Below the pieces are notes generated by a model, which saw only the letters and a program-made list of their open reading frames with translations, ran no database searches and was not told the DNA's origin. From NCBI GenBank assembly GCA_934233735.1, contig CAKQGQ010000003.1:82468-146467 (forward strand): a DNA stretch of 64,000 nt, given 5' to 3'. Position numbers and translations under genes: made by a program. This DNA is from an uncultured Clostridia bacterium (lineage in GTDB: Bacteria; Bacillota; Clostridia; Peptostreptococcales; Anaerovoracaceae). This document shows, piece by piece, positions 50,470 through 59,252 of this stretch (its first letter is position 1; the number at the start of each line of letters is the position of its first letter).

Positions 50470-51135
50470 CTATTTTACATGCCAGATGCGCTCTGCTCTC
50501 TGCTGCGAAGCAATCAAGTGCAGTTTCATCGCCTCAATTGCACGATCTCTCGCACGCTCCTTTATCGCTTCCAATATAGCCCGATGCTCCTTTAAAATTG
50601 ATTCCAAATAGTCCTGTTCGTAAAAAATGGACTTTCTGGTCTTATCGAGGTACGCTTTGTAAGAACGAAGAACCTGTGCTAAAAACCGGCTTCTCGCCGA
50701 CGCATAAATTACATCGTGAAATCCGGAATTCAGTTCCAAAACCTTCTTGACATCCTGTCTTTTTGTGTAAAATTCCATCATGTCGCACTGCTCTTCCAGT
50801 GCCGTAATTTCTTCCGGAAGAATACGTTCCACCGCCCACATGACGGCAAGTTCTTCAAGCGATTCCCGCACTGCATAGATATCCTCAACATCCTGCTTCG
50901 TGAAGCCCTTTGCAAAGCACCCTCTATTGGGAATATAATCAATTAAACCTTCGTTTTCCAGAAGCTTGAAAGCCTCACGAATCGGCGTCCGGCTGACTCT
51001 CAGCTCCGTCGCTATTTGATTCTCCTTAATCTTTTCCCCGATTTCATATTCTCCCCGCAAAATCCTCTCTCGGACTACATCCGCGATTTCTTCGGTAAGG
51101 GAAGATGAGGGGGAAAATTCTCTGTTGTCTGTCAT
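50470..51135 (-). CDS. GntR-family regulator, FCD subgroup
   Basis: A 221-aa regulator. The winged helix reads LRVSRTPIREAFKLLENEGL (about residues 47-66), followed by an FCD effector domain with metal-ligand Asp/His positions (SGFHDVIYASARS and LHLIASQQRAER). It is about 67 bases downstream of the hut operon on the same strand and 14 bases before the sortase gene. It may control the hut genes, the sortase or both. The hut position suggests a urocanate- or glutamate-related ligand, but this is not shown. Confidence 0.9.
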   Translation of the reverse strand: MTDNREFSPSSSLTEEIADVVRERILRGEYEIGEKIKENQIATELRVSRTPIREAFKLLENEGLIDYIPNRGCFAKGFTKQDVEDIYAVRESLEELAVMWAVERILPEEITALEEQCDMMEFYTKRQDVKKVLELNSGFHDVIYASARSRFLAQVLRSYKAYLDKTRKSIFYEQDYLESILKEHRAILEAIKERARDRAIEAMKLHLIASQQRAERIWHVK

Positions 51136-51202
51136 TTACTACGCTCCTGAATTGTACTAAGGTTTATACATTAAAACATTTTTGCCGTACTTCTATTATA
51201 TA

Positions 51203-52099
51203 TTATAAAATATAATTTTCAAGTACCTGCCCGTCAAAATCGAAATCTTCGATCTGAAGATAATACTCTGCGGTATCGACCAATGCTTTCATCGGGCAGA
51301 GTCCGATAACTTCCGTACCGATTACCTGTACGCCGTATCTCTTTGCTTCTGCCTTTACGAGTTCCGTAACTCTGTATAAAGGTGTTACTCTGTAGTCTGT
51401 CATATTGATGGAAACCTGTGCGATTCCTCTGTCTTCAAGCATGAAGCCCATAGCCTTTACGCAGCGAAGGCCGCCATCCTTTTCTCTGATGATGTTTGCA
51501 ATGTTCTTTGCAATCTGGACATTGGAGGTGTTGAGGTTGAGGTTGTATGCTACCAGAGGAGGTCTTGCGCCTACTGCAACAACTCCGCCTGTAGGGTTGA
51601 TTCTTCTGCCGCCGAAATCCGGTTCCCATTCTTCCTGCTGAACCTTTTCTGCCATGCCTTCGAACTGGCCTTTTCTGATTGTCGCCAGGTTCTTTCTTTC
51701 CGGTCTTGTTGCTGACATTTCATAAAGGAATACCGGAAGGTCTGCTTCCTCTGCGATTCTCTTGCCGACAATCTTGGAAAGTTCGATACATTCTTCGTTG
51801 GTTGCGTCCTTAATCGGAACGAATGGCATAACATCAACGCAGCCCATTCTCGGATGTTCGCCTGTGTGCTTGTTAAGGTCGATGAGTTCTACCGCCTTCT
51901 TTGCAAGTTTCACGCTTGCTTCTTCCACACCCTTTGCATCGCCGATATAGGTGATAACGGTTCTGTTATGGTTAGGGTCTGATGAATAGTTTAACAGTGT
52001 GCAGCCTGCAGTTGTTCTGATCTGGTCCACACATGCTTCGATAACTTCCTGATTTCTTCCCTCTGAAATATTAGGGATGCTTTCAATAATCTGAGCCAT
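51203..52099 (-). CDS. ftcD: Glutamate formimidoyltransferase
   Basis: Transfers the formimino group of N-formiminoglutamate to tetrahydrofolate, releasing glutamate (last step of this histidine route). The 298-aa length fits the transferase domain alone; in animals the cyclodeaminase is fused, while here it is the separate fchA upstream. Markers are IPNISEGRNQEVIEACVDQI and GEHPRMGCVDVMPFVPI. It is the last gene of the hut operon, 34 bases after fchA. Confidence 0.95.
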   Translation of the reverse strand: MAQIIESIPNISEGRNQEVIEACVDQIRTTAGCTLLNYSSDPNHNRTVITYIGDAKGVEEASVKLAKKAVELIDLNKHTGEHPRMGCVDVMPFVPIKDATNEECIELSKIVGKRIAEEADLPVFLYEMSATRPERKNLATIRKGQFEGMAEKVQQEEWEPDFGGRRINPTGGVVAVGARPPLVAYNLNLNTSNVQIAKNIANIIREKDGGLRCVKAMGFMLEDRGIAQVSINMTDYRVTPLYRVTELVKAEAKRYGVQVIGTEVIGLCPMKALVDTAEYYLQIEDFDFDGQVLENYIL

Positions 52100-52133
52100 T
52101 TCTTATCTCCTTCTTGCCTTACGGCATTGTATT

Positions 52134-52757
52134 TTACAGTGATTCTAAAACTTTTTTATAGATTGCGTCCGCAATCACTTCTGCTTCTTCTACCATCTTC
52201 GCGCCCTCTGTAAATTTTGCCTTCGCAGCTTCATCCTTAACGCCAGGAAGGTTAATCATTACATTCAGCCATGCGCCCTTGATTCCCGCAAGCAGGTTAA
52301 GCGCTGCAACGCCGAGATCGGAAGCTGCGTTAGGATTGGATTTTCCTACGATTGTTTCCGTAACTTTCAGACCTTTCATGCAAAGCGTAAGCGTCTCGAA
52401 CGGAACTTCCGTTGCCACGAGAGTTGCATCAGCGATTGCTTTGCTTCTTGCGGCTTTATTTTCATCGGTGTCTTTCGGCATCTTAAATGCAGCAGATACA
52501 AGATTGAACGCCTCCGTATCTTTATCGATAGCTTCCACAAGTTTTGCATAAAGCTCTGTCGCTTCTTCTTTCGCTTTCTTGCAGCCCTCTTCAAAATCAG
52601 CATATCTTTCTCTTCCGATTGTGAGGTCCGAAACCATTGCAACAAGGCCGACGCCCTGTGCTGCGGAAAGTGCGCTCACACTGCCGCCGCCCGGTGCCGG
52701 TGCGTCTGATTTCAGTAAATCCAAATAATCTTTTACCGTTAATTCAACTAATTTCAT
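52134..52757 (-). CDS. fchA: Formimidoyltetrahydrofolate cyclodeaminase
   Basis: Converts 5-formimino-THF to 5,10-methenyl-THF and ammonia, feeding C1 units to folate metabolism. The 207-aa protein has SDAPAPGGGSVSALSAAQG at the folate-binding N-terminus and is mostly helical. Its ATG shares one base with the hutI stop (TAATG), a coupled arrangement. Its product is the link between histidine use and purine or acetate-forming C1 pathways. Confidence 0.95.
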   Translation of the reverse strand: MKLVELTVKDYLDLLKSDAPAPGGGSVSALSAAQGVGLVAMVSDLTIGRERYADFEEGCKKAKEEATELYAKLVEAIDKDTEAFNLVSAAFKMPKDTDENKAARSKAIADATLVATEVPFETLTLCMKGLKVTETIVGKSNPNAASDLGVAALNLLAGIKGAWLNVMINLPGVKDEAAKAKFTEGAKMVEEAEVIADAIYKKVLESL

Positions 52758-53995
52758 TAAACCAAATTTCCTTTCTTAATTGTCTGCAGAGCGAGATTGG
52801 ATCCGAAACGGTAACAAAGCATTTCCATGTTTGGTGCGTTCCAGATTACCATATCCGCGTCTTTTCCGACTTCAAGCGTACCGACCCTGTCTCCTCTGTT
52901 GATTCCGCATGCCGGATTGATTGTAACCGCAGTAAGGACTTCTTCCGGTGTCATTCTGTACTTCAGATAACCGAGGTTCATAACAAACTGCAGGTTCAGC
53001 GATGGGCAGGAACCCGGGTTGAAATCCGATGCGATCGCAACCGGTACTTCAAACTCATCTATCATTCTTCTTACCGGGGCAAAAGTTGCGCCCAGATAGA
53101 AGGAAGTGTCCGGAAGGCACATTGCAATTGTTCCGCCTTTTGCCATGGACGCCATTCCCGCGTCATCGATTACGATTAAATGTTCTGCCGATGTCGCGTG
53201 CATCTCTCCGGCAAGGACACTACCTCCGATTGCTTCGATTTCGTCTGCGTGAATCTTGAGGCCGAATCCCATATCCTTTGCTGCCTGCAGGTACTTTCTG
53301 CTCTGCTCCACATCGAAAACGGAGTCTTCCGTGAAGATATCGATAAACTCTGCCAGATTATGCTCTTTCACATATGGCATCATTTCGTCGATACAAAGCT
53401 GGATAAACTCATCTTCTCTGCCCTTCCAGTCTGCAAGCACAACATGTGCCGGCATAAAGGTGGAAACGATATCCATCGGATGATCTTCATTGAGTTTTTT
53501 GAGCACTTCGAGAAGTTTCACCTCCGTTTTGAGGTCAATTCCGTAGCCGCTCTTGGCTTCGCAGGTTGTTACCCCAAGGGTCATCATCTCGTCAAGGAAG
53601 CCTTCCGTCTTATCGTACAGCTCCTCGAAGCTTGCTTCTCTTGTTTTCTTTACGGTGTCGTTTATACCGCCGCCCGCTCTCAGTATGTCAAGGTAGCCCG
53701 CGCCTTTGAGCTTCAGCGGAATTTCGTTCTGTCTGTATCCGCCAAATACTAAGTGCGTATGCCCCTCAACAAGTCCCGGCGTTACGAGGTTTCCCTCTGC
53801 ATCAAGCACCACATCGACTTCTTCTTCCGCGCAGGGAAGCTTTCCGTCCGATGTGATTGCCTTAATAATGCCGTCTTCTGCGAGAACGGCCGCATCTTTT
53901 AATTTAATATTTTCGCCCTGCTGAGCCCCCTTATGCGGGAAATTTCCCGCCGGGGTCTGCAGAATACCTATGTTTTTTACGAGTAAAGTAGACAT
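52757..53995 (-). CDS. hutI: Imidazolonepropionase
   Basis: Opens 4-imidazolone-5-propionate to N-formiminoglutamate. The 412-aa amidohydrolase has the metal motif VEGHTHLVFGGYRQNE near residue 75, FGLKIHADEIEAIGG (His ligand), and ASDFNPGSCPSLNLQ (Asp and substrate contacts). Its metal residues are intact, unlike the amidohydrolase at 47910. It follows hutU by 27 bases. Confidence 0.95.
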   Translation of the reverse strand: MSTLLVKNIGILQTPAGNFPHKGAQQGENIKLKDAAVLAEDGIIKAITSDGKLPCAEEEVDVVLDAEGNLVTPGLVEGHTHLVFGGYRQNEIPLKLKGAGYLDILRAGGGINDTVKKTREASFEELYDKTEGFLDEMMTLGVTTCEAKSGYGIDLKTEVKLLEVLKKLNEDHPMDIVSTFMPAHVVLADWKGREDEFIQLCIDEMMPYVKEHNLAEFIDIFTEDSVFDVEQSRKYLQAAKDMGFGLKIHADEIEAIGGSVLAGEMHATSAEHLIVIDDAGMASMAKGGTIAMCLPDTSFYLGATFAPVRRMIDEFEVPVAIASDFNPGSCPSLNLQFVMNLGYLKYRMTPEEVLTAVTINPACGINRGDRVGTLEVGKDADMVIWNAPNMEMLCYRFGSNLALQTIKKGNLV

Positions 53996-54022
53996 AGTCT
54001 CTCCTTTTCGCTTATCGGTTGT

Positions 54023-56047
54023 TTATTTTACGAATTTATCTACTGTTTTTTCAACTAAATCTTCGTCTGCAATGTAAGGGATTGTGATGTGACCCTTGCC
54101 TGCATAATTTTCGTTGTAAGCTACGGATGTTTCAACAGCATGTTCGTTTCTTGCCCAGTTTCTGCGGGCAACGCCGCCCATTACGTCCCACATCATTGCG
54201 GATTTCAAAATTTCATCAACTCTTTCGGAGCCGTCAAGAAGCAGCCCGAAACCGCCGTTGATGGCCTTGCCGATGCCTACGCCGCCGCCGTTGTGAAGTG
54301 CACATAAGGACATTCCTCTTGCTGCATTTCCTGCAAAGCACTGAACAGCCATATCTGCCATAACATTGGAGCCGTCTTTGATGTTGGAAGTTTCTCTGAA
54401 TGGAGAATCTGTTCCGGATACATCGTGGTGGTCACGACCCATCATGACAGGACCAATCTTTCCTTCTCTTACGAGCTTGTTGAATGCAAGACCGATATCG
54501 CGTCTGCCTTCCGCATCCTGATAAAGGATACGAGCCTGTGTACCTACTACGAGTTTATTCTTCTTCGCATCTCTGATCCAGATCCAGTTATCTCTGTCCT
54601 GACCGCGTCTGTTCGGGTCGATAACTTCCATAGCAGCCTTGTCTGTTGCATCAAGGTCTTCCGGTTTTCCGGACAGGCATACCCATCTGAATGGGCCATA
54701 TCCATAGTCAAAGAGGATTGGTCCCATGATGTCTTCAACATAGGAAGGCCAAATGAATCCATCTTTGTCATCATATCCGTTCTTGGAAATTTCCTTAACT
54801 CCTGCGTCATACATAGCCTTCATGAAGGAGTTGCCGTAGTCGAAGAAATAAGTTCCTCTCTCTGTAAGAGTCTTGATTGCGTGATAGTGTCTATGTAAAG
54901 TCTTGTCAACTTCCTTGATGAAGTTGTCTCTGTTTTCGTGAAGTTCTCTTGTTCTCTCTTCAAAAGTCATTCCTACCGGGCAGTATCCGCCGTTGTATAC
55001 ATTGTGGCAGGAAGTCTGGTCGGAAAGAAGGTCGATGTGGAAATTCTTTTCAACAGCTGCTTCCAGAAGATCAACGATATTGCCATGGTATGCGATGGAA
55101 ATGGATTCCTTAGCTGCAATCTTCTCATTTGCAAGTTTGAAGATTTCATCGATGTCATCCATGATAACATCAACCCATCCCTGGTCGTGTCTTGTTTCAA
55201 TTCTGGAAAGGTCAACTTCCGCAAAGATGCCTACTGCATTTGCGATGTTTGCAGCCTTAGGCTGAGCGCCGCTCATGCCGCCAAGTCCTGAAGATACGAA
55301 AGTATGTCCTGCAAGGTCGCCGTCCTGCGGAACGCCGAGTTCCTTACGGCCTGCATTCAGAATCGTATTGAATGTTCCGTGAACGATGCCCTGAGGTCCG
55401 ATGTACATCCATCCGCCTGCTGTCATCTGTCCGTAGTTTGCAACGCCCATTTCTTCTGCGATTTCCCAATCGTCGAGGTTGTCATACATACCAACCATCA
55501 GAGCGTTTGTGATGATGACTCTCGGTGCTGTTGGCTTGGATGGGAATAATCCGAGAGGATGTCCGGATTCCACTACCAAAGTCTGGTCTTCCGTTAATTC
55601 TTCAAGGTATTTCTTGATTAATCTGTACTGGAGCCAGTTCTGGCAAACGGAACCTGTTTCGCCGTAAGTTACGAGTTCATACGGATATAAAGCAACTTCA
55701 AAGTCGAGGTTGTTATCAATCATAACCTGGAAAGCCTTGCCTGCAAGGCATTTACCCTTATATTCGTTAATCGGTTTTCCGTAGATTCTGCCTTCCGGTC
55801 TGTATCTGTAAGCATAGATTCTGCCGCGCGTTGTGAGTTCTTCCATAAACTCAGGAGCAAGCTTTTCGTGAAGTTCTTCCGGAACGTATCTCAATGCGTT
55901 CTTTAAAGCAACTTTTGTCTGCGCCTTTGTAAGTCTGAATCCTCTGTCCGGTGCACGTCTGATTCCTTCCTGGAATTCAGGATAGTCCGGATACTCGTTA
56001 TCTAAGCGAATCTTCATTGCGCCTTCGAGTGTTTTGTTATCTAACAT
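54023..56047 (-). CDS. hutU: Urocanate hydratase
   Basis: Adds water to urocanate to give 4-imidazolone-5-propionate, with tightly bound NAD+ as electrophile. At 674 aa it is the longer clostridial form; proteobacterial HutU is near 555 aa. NAD-binding and active-site parts are SSGLGGMSGAQPKAANIANA and GNAARGMSLCALHNGGGVGI, which includes the conserved Cys. It lies between hutH and hutI, separated from hutH by 78 bases containing a hairpin. Confidence 0.96.
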   Translation of the reverse strand: MLDNKTLEGAMKIRLDNEYPDYPEFQEGIRRAPDRGFRLTKAQTKVALKNALRYVPEELHEKLAPEFMEELTTRGRIYAYRYRPEGRIYGKPINEYKGKCLAGKAFQVMIDNNLDFEVALYPYELVTYGETGSVCQNWLQYRLIKKYLEELTEDQTLVVESGHPLGLFPSKPTAPRVIITNALMVGMYDNLDDWEIAEEMGVANYGQMTAGGWMYIGPQGIVHGTFNTILNAGRKELGVPQDGDLAGHTFVSSGLGGMSGAQPKAANIANAVGIFAEVDLSRIETRHDQGWVDVIMDDIDEIFKLANEKIAAKESISIAYHGNIVDLLEAAVEKNFHIDLLSDQTSCHNVYNGGYCPVGMTFEERTRELHENRDNFIKEVDKTLHRHYHAIKTLTERGTYFFDYGNSFMKAMYDAGVKEISKNGYDDKDGFIWPSYVEDIMGPILFDYGYGPFRWVCLSGKPEDLDATDKAAMEVIDPNRRGQDRDNWIWIRDAKKNKLVVGTQARILYQDAEGRRDIGLAFNKLVREGKIGPVMMGRDHHDVSGTDSPFRETSNIKDGSNVMADMAVQCFAGNAARGMSLCALHNGGGVGIGKAINGGFGLLLDGSERVDEILKSAMMWDVMGGVARRNWARNEHAVETSVAYNENYAGKGHITIPYIADEDLVEKTVDKFVK

Positions 56048-56066
56048 ATTTCTTCCTCCTTATACA

Positions 56067-56106
56067 AAATACCGACAGGCCCAGCCTTGCAGGACCGGTC
56101 GGTAAA
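56067..56106 (-). promoter_or_regulatory. Hairpin in the hutH-hutU intergenic region
   Basis: TACCGAC and GTCGGTA pair across ~23 bases that include further GGCC/GGACC pairing. On the minus strand only ATTTTG follows, so it is a weak terminator at most. It may stabilise or separate the hutH and hutU parts of the message. Confidence 0.45.
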
Positions 56107-56125
56107 ATATTGCGTTTCTTGTATA

Positions 56126-57667
56126 TTACTTAAGTGTTACAACCTTTTCTACTGCTTCCAAAATGGAGTTGTCTTTTACCATTTCGTCGAATTTTGCAAG
56201 GTAATCAATCATGATGATGTCCTTTTCAACCGGCTCTGCGATTGAACGGATATATTCATAAGCTGCTTTTGTTGCAGGTGCAAGGTTATCGATTCCCTTT
56301 TCACCCAGTTCCTGACGAAGCCAAATTCCCTGAGCTGCTGCAGCAAGTTCAATTCCGATTACCTTCTGAGCGTTGTCCAGTACCATTGCCGCTGTTCTTG
56401 CGGAAGTTGCTCCCATGGATACATGGTCTTCCTGGTTTGCGGATGTTGGGATGGAGTCAACACATGCAGGGTGATCGTAAACCTTGTTTTCGGAAACCAT
56501 GGATGCAGATGCATACTGTGCAATCATGAAACCGTTGTTAAGACCGCCGTCCTTAACAAGGAATGCAGGAAGTCCTTCGGATAATGCAGGGTTTACAAGT
56601 CTTTCCGTTCTTCTTTCTGCAACATTTGCAAGTTCGGAAATCGCAATCTTCAGGAAGTCGAAAGCAAGTGCCATCGGCTGGCCGTGGAAGTTGCCGCCGG
56701 AGATTACTTCATCATCATCCGGGAATACGATTGGGTTGTCTGTTACAGCATTGATTTCTCTGGATACTGCGTCGTATACATACATAATCGCATCTCTGGA
56801 AGCGCCATGAATCTGCGGCATGCATCTTTGCGAATACGGGTCCTGAACCTTTGTAGGGTGAAGCGGAAGTGCGTTTCCGGAGCCTGCAAGAAGGTTTCTC
56901 ATGTTTTCTGCAACATCCATCTGTCCCTGATGTCCTCTGAGGAGGTGAGTCTTCGGGTCGTATGCTTTTGCGATTGCGTGAAGTGCTTCACCTGTAAGGG
57001 CTGCTGCTATATCAGCAATTTTCATAAGATGCATTGCATCGTATAATGTGTTAAGTCCTACTGCTGTAAGCATCTGTGTACCGTTGTTGAGTGCAAGGCC
57101 TTCTTTGGAAGCAAGTACAACCGGCTTAAGACCAGTCTTTTCGAAAGCTTCCTTTGCTTCGATAACTTCGCCCTTGTATTCAACTTTTCCGAGTCCGATA
57201 AGTCCGAGTGCGATGCAGGAAAGCGGTGCAAGGTCTCCGGAGGCTCCTACGGAACCTTTTTCAGGAACGATAGGATGAATTCCGGCATTGAGCATATCGA
57301 TTAAAGTCTGCAAAGTTTCAAGTCTGATTCCGGAGTTTCCTCTTGATAATGAGTTTGCTCTGAGGAGCATAGCCGCTCTTACATACTTCTGGTCGTAAGG
57401 CTTGCCCATCGAGCAAGTGTGGCTGATAATTAAGTTTCTCTGAAGTTCTGCTGTCTGGTCAGTGTCGATTGCAACGCTTGCAAACTTCCCGAAACCGGTT
57501 GTAAGTCCGTAAACAACCGCCTTTTCAGCAACCTTTTTTTCAACATATGCTCTTGCTTTGTTAACAGCTTCGATAGCTTCAGGAGCAAGCTCAACCTTTT
57601 CGTGATGTCTGCATACGCTGATTACCTGTTCGATCGTAAGATCGCGTCCATTAATAATTACTGCCAT
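56126..57667 (-). CDS. hutH: Histidine ammonia-lyase
   Basis: Removes ammonia from L-histidine to give urocanate. The Ala-Ser-Gly triad that forms the MIO prosthetic group is in GSVGASGDLAPLSC near residue 145. Other matches are GNFHGQPMALAFDF and SANQEDHVSMG. The ATG at 57667 (GGAGAG site) gives 513 aa, the usual length; an extension to 57697 adds ten unrelated residues. It begins the hut operon. Upstream lies an inverted repeat, but no HutP-type site was recognised. Confidence 0.96.
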   Translation of the reverse strand: MAVIINGRDLTIEQVISVCRHHEKVELAPEAIEAVNKARAYVEKKVAEKAVVYGLTTGFGKFASVAIDTDQTAELQRNLIISHTCSMGKPYDQKYVRAAMLLRANSLSRGNSGIRLETLQTLIDMLNAGIHPIVPEKGSVGASGDLAPLSCIALGLIGLGKVEYKGEVIEAKEAFEKTGLKPVVLASKEGLALNNGTQMLTAVGLNTLYDAMHLMKIADIAAALTGEALHAIAKAYDPKTHLLRGHQGQMDVAENMRNLLAGSGNALPLHPTKVQDPYSQRCMPQIHGASRDAIMYVYDAVSREINAVTDNPIVFPDDDEVISGGNFHGQPMALAFDFLKIAISELANVAERRTERLVNPALSEGLPAFLVKDGGLNNGFMIAQYASASMVSENKVYDHPACVDSIPTSANQEDHVSMGATSARTAAMVLDNAQKVIGIELAAAAQGIWLRQELGEKGIDNLAPATKAAYEYIRSIAEPVEKDIIMIDYLAKFDEMVKDNSILEAVEKVVTLK

Positions 57668-57870
57668 TTTTTCTCTCCATTTCTTATAATTATTCACTCT
57701 CGCGAATATTTATCCGCATTAGTTTCCCAGTTTTTCTTACTATATATTATAATATTTTTTTGCCTGACATGCCATACTTTTTTGTTTTTATCATGCTATT
57801 TTTAGCCCTTTTAAAGCATTTTTCCATTCTTTTTTGTCGAAAAAGGTGAAAATATTTTTTATTTTTGTCA

Positions 57871-57892
57871 ATTAAAGTAGTAATGCTTTAAT
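57871..57892. promoter_or_regulatory. Inverted repeat upstream of hutH
   Basis: ATTAAAG (57871-57877) and CTTTAAT (57886-57892) are a perfect 7-bp dyad ~200 bases upstream of hutH in the gap between hutH and rpsR. It may be an operator for hut control, possibly of the GntR at 50470. The remainder of 57668-57970 is AT-rich without other clear signals. Confidence 0.35.
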
Positions 57893-57977
57893 GTGTATAT
57901 TTATAAAATTCTCTTCTTTTGTGAAAGAAAAAACATGATAAACATCCCCCTATGCCTTGGAATTAAAAGCTTTGCAC

Positions 57978-58032
57978 AAAAAACAAAAAAGAGACAAAAT
58001 CCGAATTCGTTTTTTTCTGAATTTTGTCTCTT
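57978..58032 (-). terminator. Terminator of the rpsF-ssb-rpsR operon
   Basis: A 12-bp stem (57989-58000 with 58021-58032) is followed on the minus strand by TTTTGTTTTTTG, ~78 bases past the rpsR stop. Confidence 0.8.
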
Positions 58033-58109
58033 CTAAAAATCTGTTATTTTGCGTTTCTATACCTTGTACTGAAAATTATACAACAATTATGCATGTTTCA
58101 GCCGCAAAA

Positions 58110-58346
58110 TTAGTCTGCAACATATGGAAGAAGTGCAACGATTCTTGCTCTCTTGATAGCAGTCGTTACTTCTCTCTGATGCATAGCGCAAGTACCTGTG
58201 ATTCTCTTAGGTAAAATCTTGCCTCTTTCAGTGATGTATCTTCTTAATTTTTCTACATCCTTGTAATCGATCTTTTCGCTCTTATCGGCACAGAACTGAC
58301 ATACTTTCTTCCTTCTCATGCCGCCACCGCGTCTTTTATCCATCAT
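58110..58346 (-). CDS. rpsR: 30S ribosomal protein S18
   Basis: Small-subunit protein of 78 aa that pairs with S6. It has CQFCADK near the N-terminus and CAMHQREVTTAIKRAR, a CxxC...CxxH set that could bind zinc, as in other C+ Firmicutes forms. Two adjacent ATGs (58346, 58343) could start it. It is the third gene of the conserved rpsF-ssb-rpsR operon, 20 bases after ssb. Confidence 0.96.
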   Translation of the reverse strand: MMDKRRGGGMRRKKVCQFCADKSEKIDYKDVEKLRRYITERGKILPKRITGTCAMHQREVTTAIKRARIVALLPYVAD

Positions 58347-58366
58347 GGTTTCATATCTCCTTTCTG

Positions 58367-58789
58367 TTAGAACGGAATATCTTCGTCAATTGCAGCGAAT
58401 CCTTCCGGTGCTTCGTCTACCGCTTGTGCTCGGTACTGCTGTCCGGATGAGCTTCCCTGTCCCGAAGGTCTGTCGCCCCATTCTAAAAATTCTACTCTGT
58501 CAGCTACGACATCCGTGGTGTAAACAGTTGCACCGTCCTTATTGGTGTAGCTTCCTGTCTGGATTCTACCCTGAACGCCTACCAGTCTTCCCTTTGCAAG
58601 GAATCTTTCGCAGTTCTCAGCCTGTTTGCCGAAAACGGTAACTCTCGGAAAGTCCGTCTGCTTCTCGCCGCCTGCTCTCACAGGTCTGTCAATCGCAACG
58701 GTAAATGTACATACCGCCATCTGTGTGCCGGCTGTATATCTTACTTCCGGGTCTCTGGTTAATCTTCCGATTAATACAACGCTGTTCAT
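58367..58789 (-). CDS. ssb: Single-stranded DNA-binding protein
   Basis: Covers single-stranded DNA in replication and repair. The 140-aa protein has an OB fold from about residue 1 to 105 (MNSVVLIGRLTRDPEVRYT). A Gly/Ser/Gln-rich linker and the acidic tip DEDIPF, which docks partner proteins, follow. It lies between rpsF and rpsR, the standard essential-gene order. Confidence 0.97.
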   Translation of the reverse strand: MNSVVLIGRLTRDPEVRYTAGTQMAVCTFTVAIDRPVRAGGEKQTDFPRVTVFGKQAENCERFLAKGRLVGVQGRIQTGSYTNKDGATVYTTDVVADRVEFLEWGDRPSGQGSSSGQQYRAQAVDEAPEGFAAIDEDIPF

Positions 58790-58803
58790 ATTACACCTCG
58801 CTC

Positions 58804-59091
58804 CTATTTCTCATCCTTGCTTAAAATGATGTGTCTGATTACGTTATCGGAAATCTTGAGTCTTCTGTCAAGTTCCTTAGGTAATGTCGGGTTGCCCTTG
58901 AAGTCAACTACTACATAGTATCCTTCTTCCTTCTTGTTGATAGGATAAGCAAGCTTTCTCATTCCCCAAACGTCTACTTTTTCAACTTCACCATCAGCAG
59001 CAATAATGGACTGAACTGTCTCTACTGTCGCATCTTTCTTTTCATCTTCCAAAGCAGCGTCGATAATGAACATAACTTCATAATTTGTCAT
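58804..59091 (-). CDS. rpsF: 30S ribosomal protein S6
   Basis: A 95-aa small-subunit protein that binds 16S rRNA together with S18. The family pattern MTNYEVMFIIDAALEDE and YPINKKEEGYYVVVDF is clear. It is the first gene of the rpsF-ssb-rpsR operon and has GGAGGTGAC at its ribosome site. A structured leader and a sigma-A-like promoter precede it. Confidence 0.97.
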   Translation of the reverse strand: MTNYEVMFIIDAALEDEKKDATVETVQSIIAADGEVEKVDVWGMRKLAYPINKKEEGYYVVVDFKGNPTLPKELDRRLKISDNVIRHIILSKDEK

Positions 59092-59118
59092 CTTGTCACC
59101 TCCCTATGGACTTATATG

Positions 59119-59195
59119 GCGACGTTTTCCGCGCTTCCGGCCGCACTGCCGAAATTCGCGTATCGTCGCAGAGAATTGTACGGGCACAACCGTAC
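59119..59195 (-). promoter_or_regulatory. Structured rpsF leader, possible S6:S18 autoregulatory site
   Basis: The transcript between the promoter and rpsF can form an outer stem (59164-59169 with 59119-59124, GCGACG/CGTCGC) around a G/C-rich region, after a hairpin GTACGG-N6-CCGTAC near 59178-59195. Firmicutes rpsF leaders often bind S6:S18, but I did not match the conserved bulged CCG motif with certainty. Confidence 0.5.
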
Positions 59196-59201
59196 CCAAT
59201 A

Positions 59202-59229
59202 ATTATACTACAAAATCTGTGAAATGCAA
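59202..59229 (-). promoter_or_regulatory. Probable promoter of rpsF
   Basis: On the minus strand TTGCAT (59224-59229) and TATAAT (59202-59207) with a 16-base spacer, about 110 bases before the start codon. Confidence 0.6.
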
Positions 59230-59252
59230 GCATTTTTTTGCAAAACCGTCCT

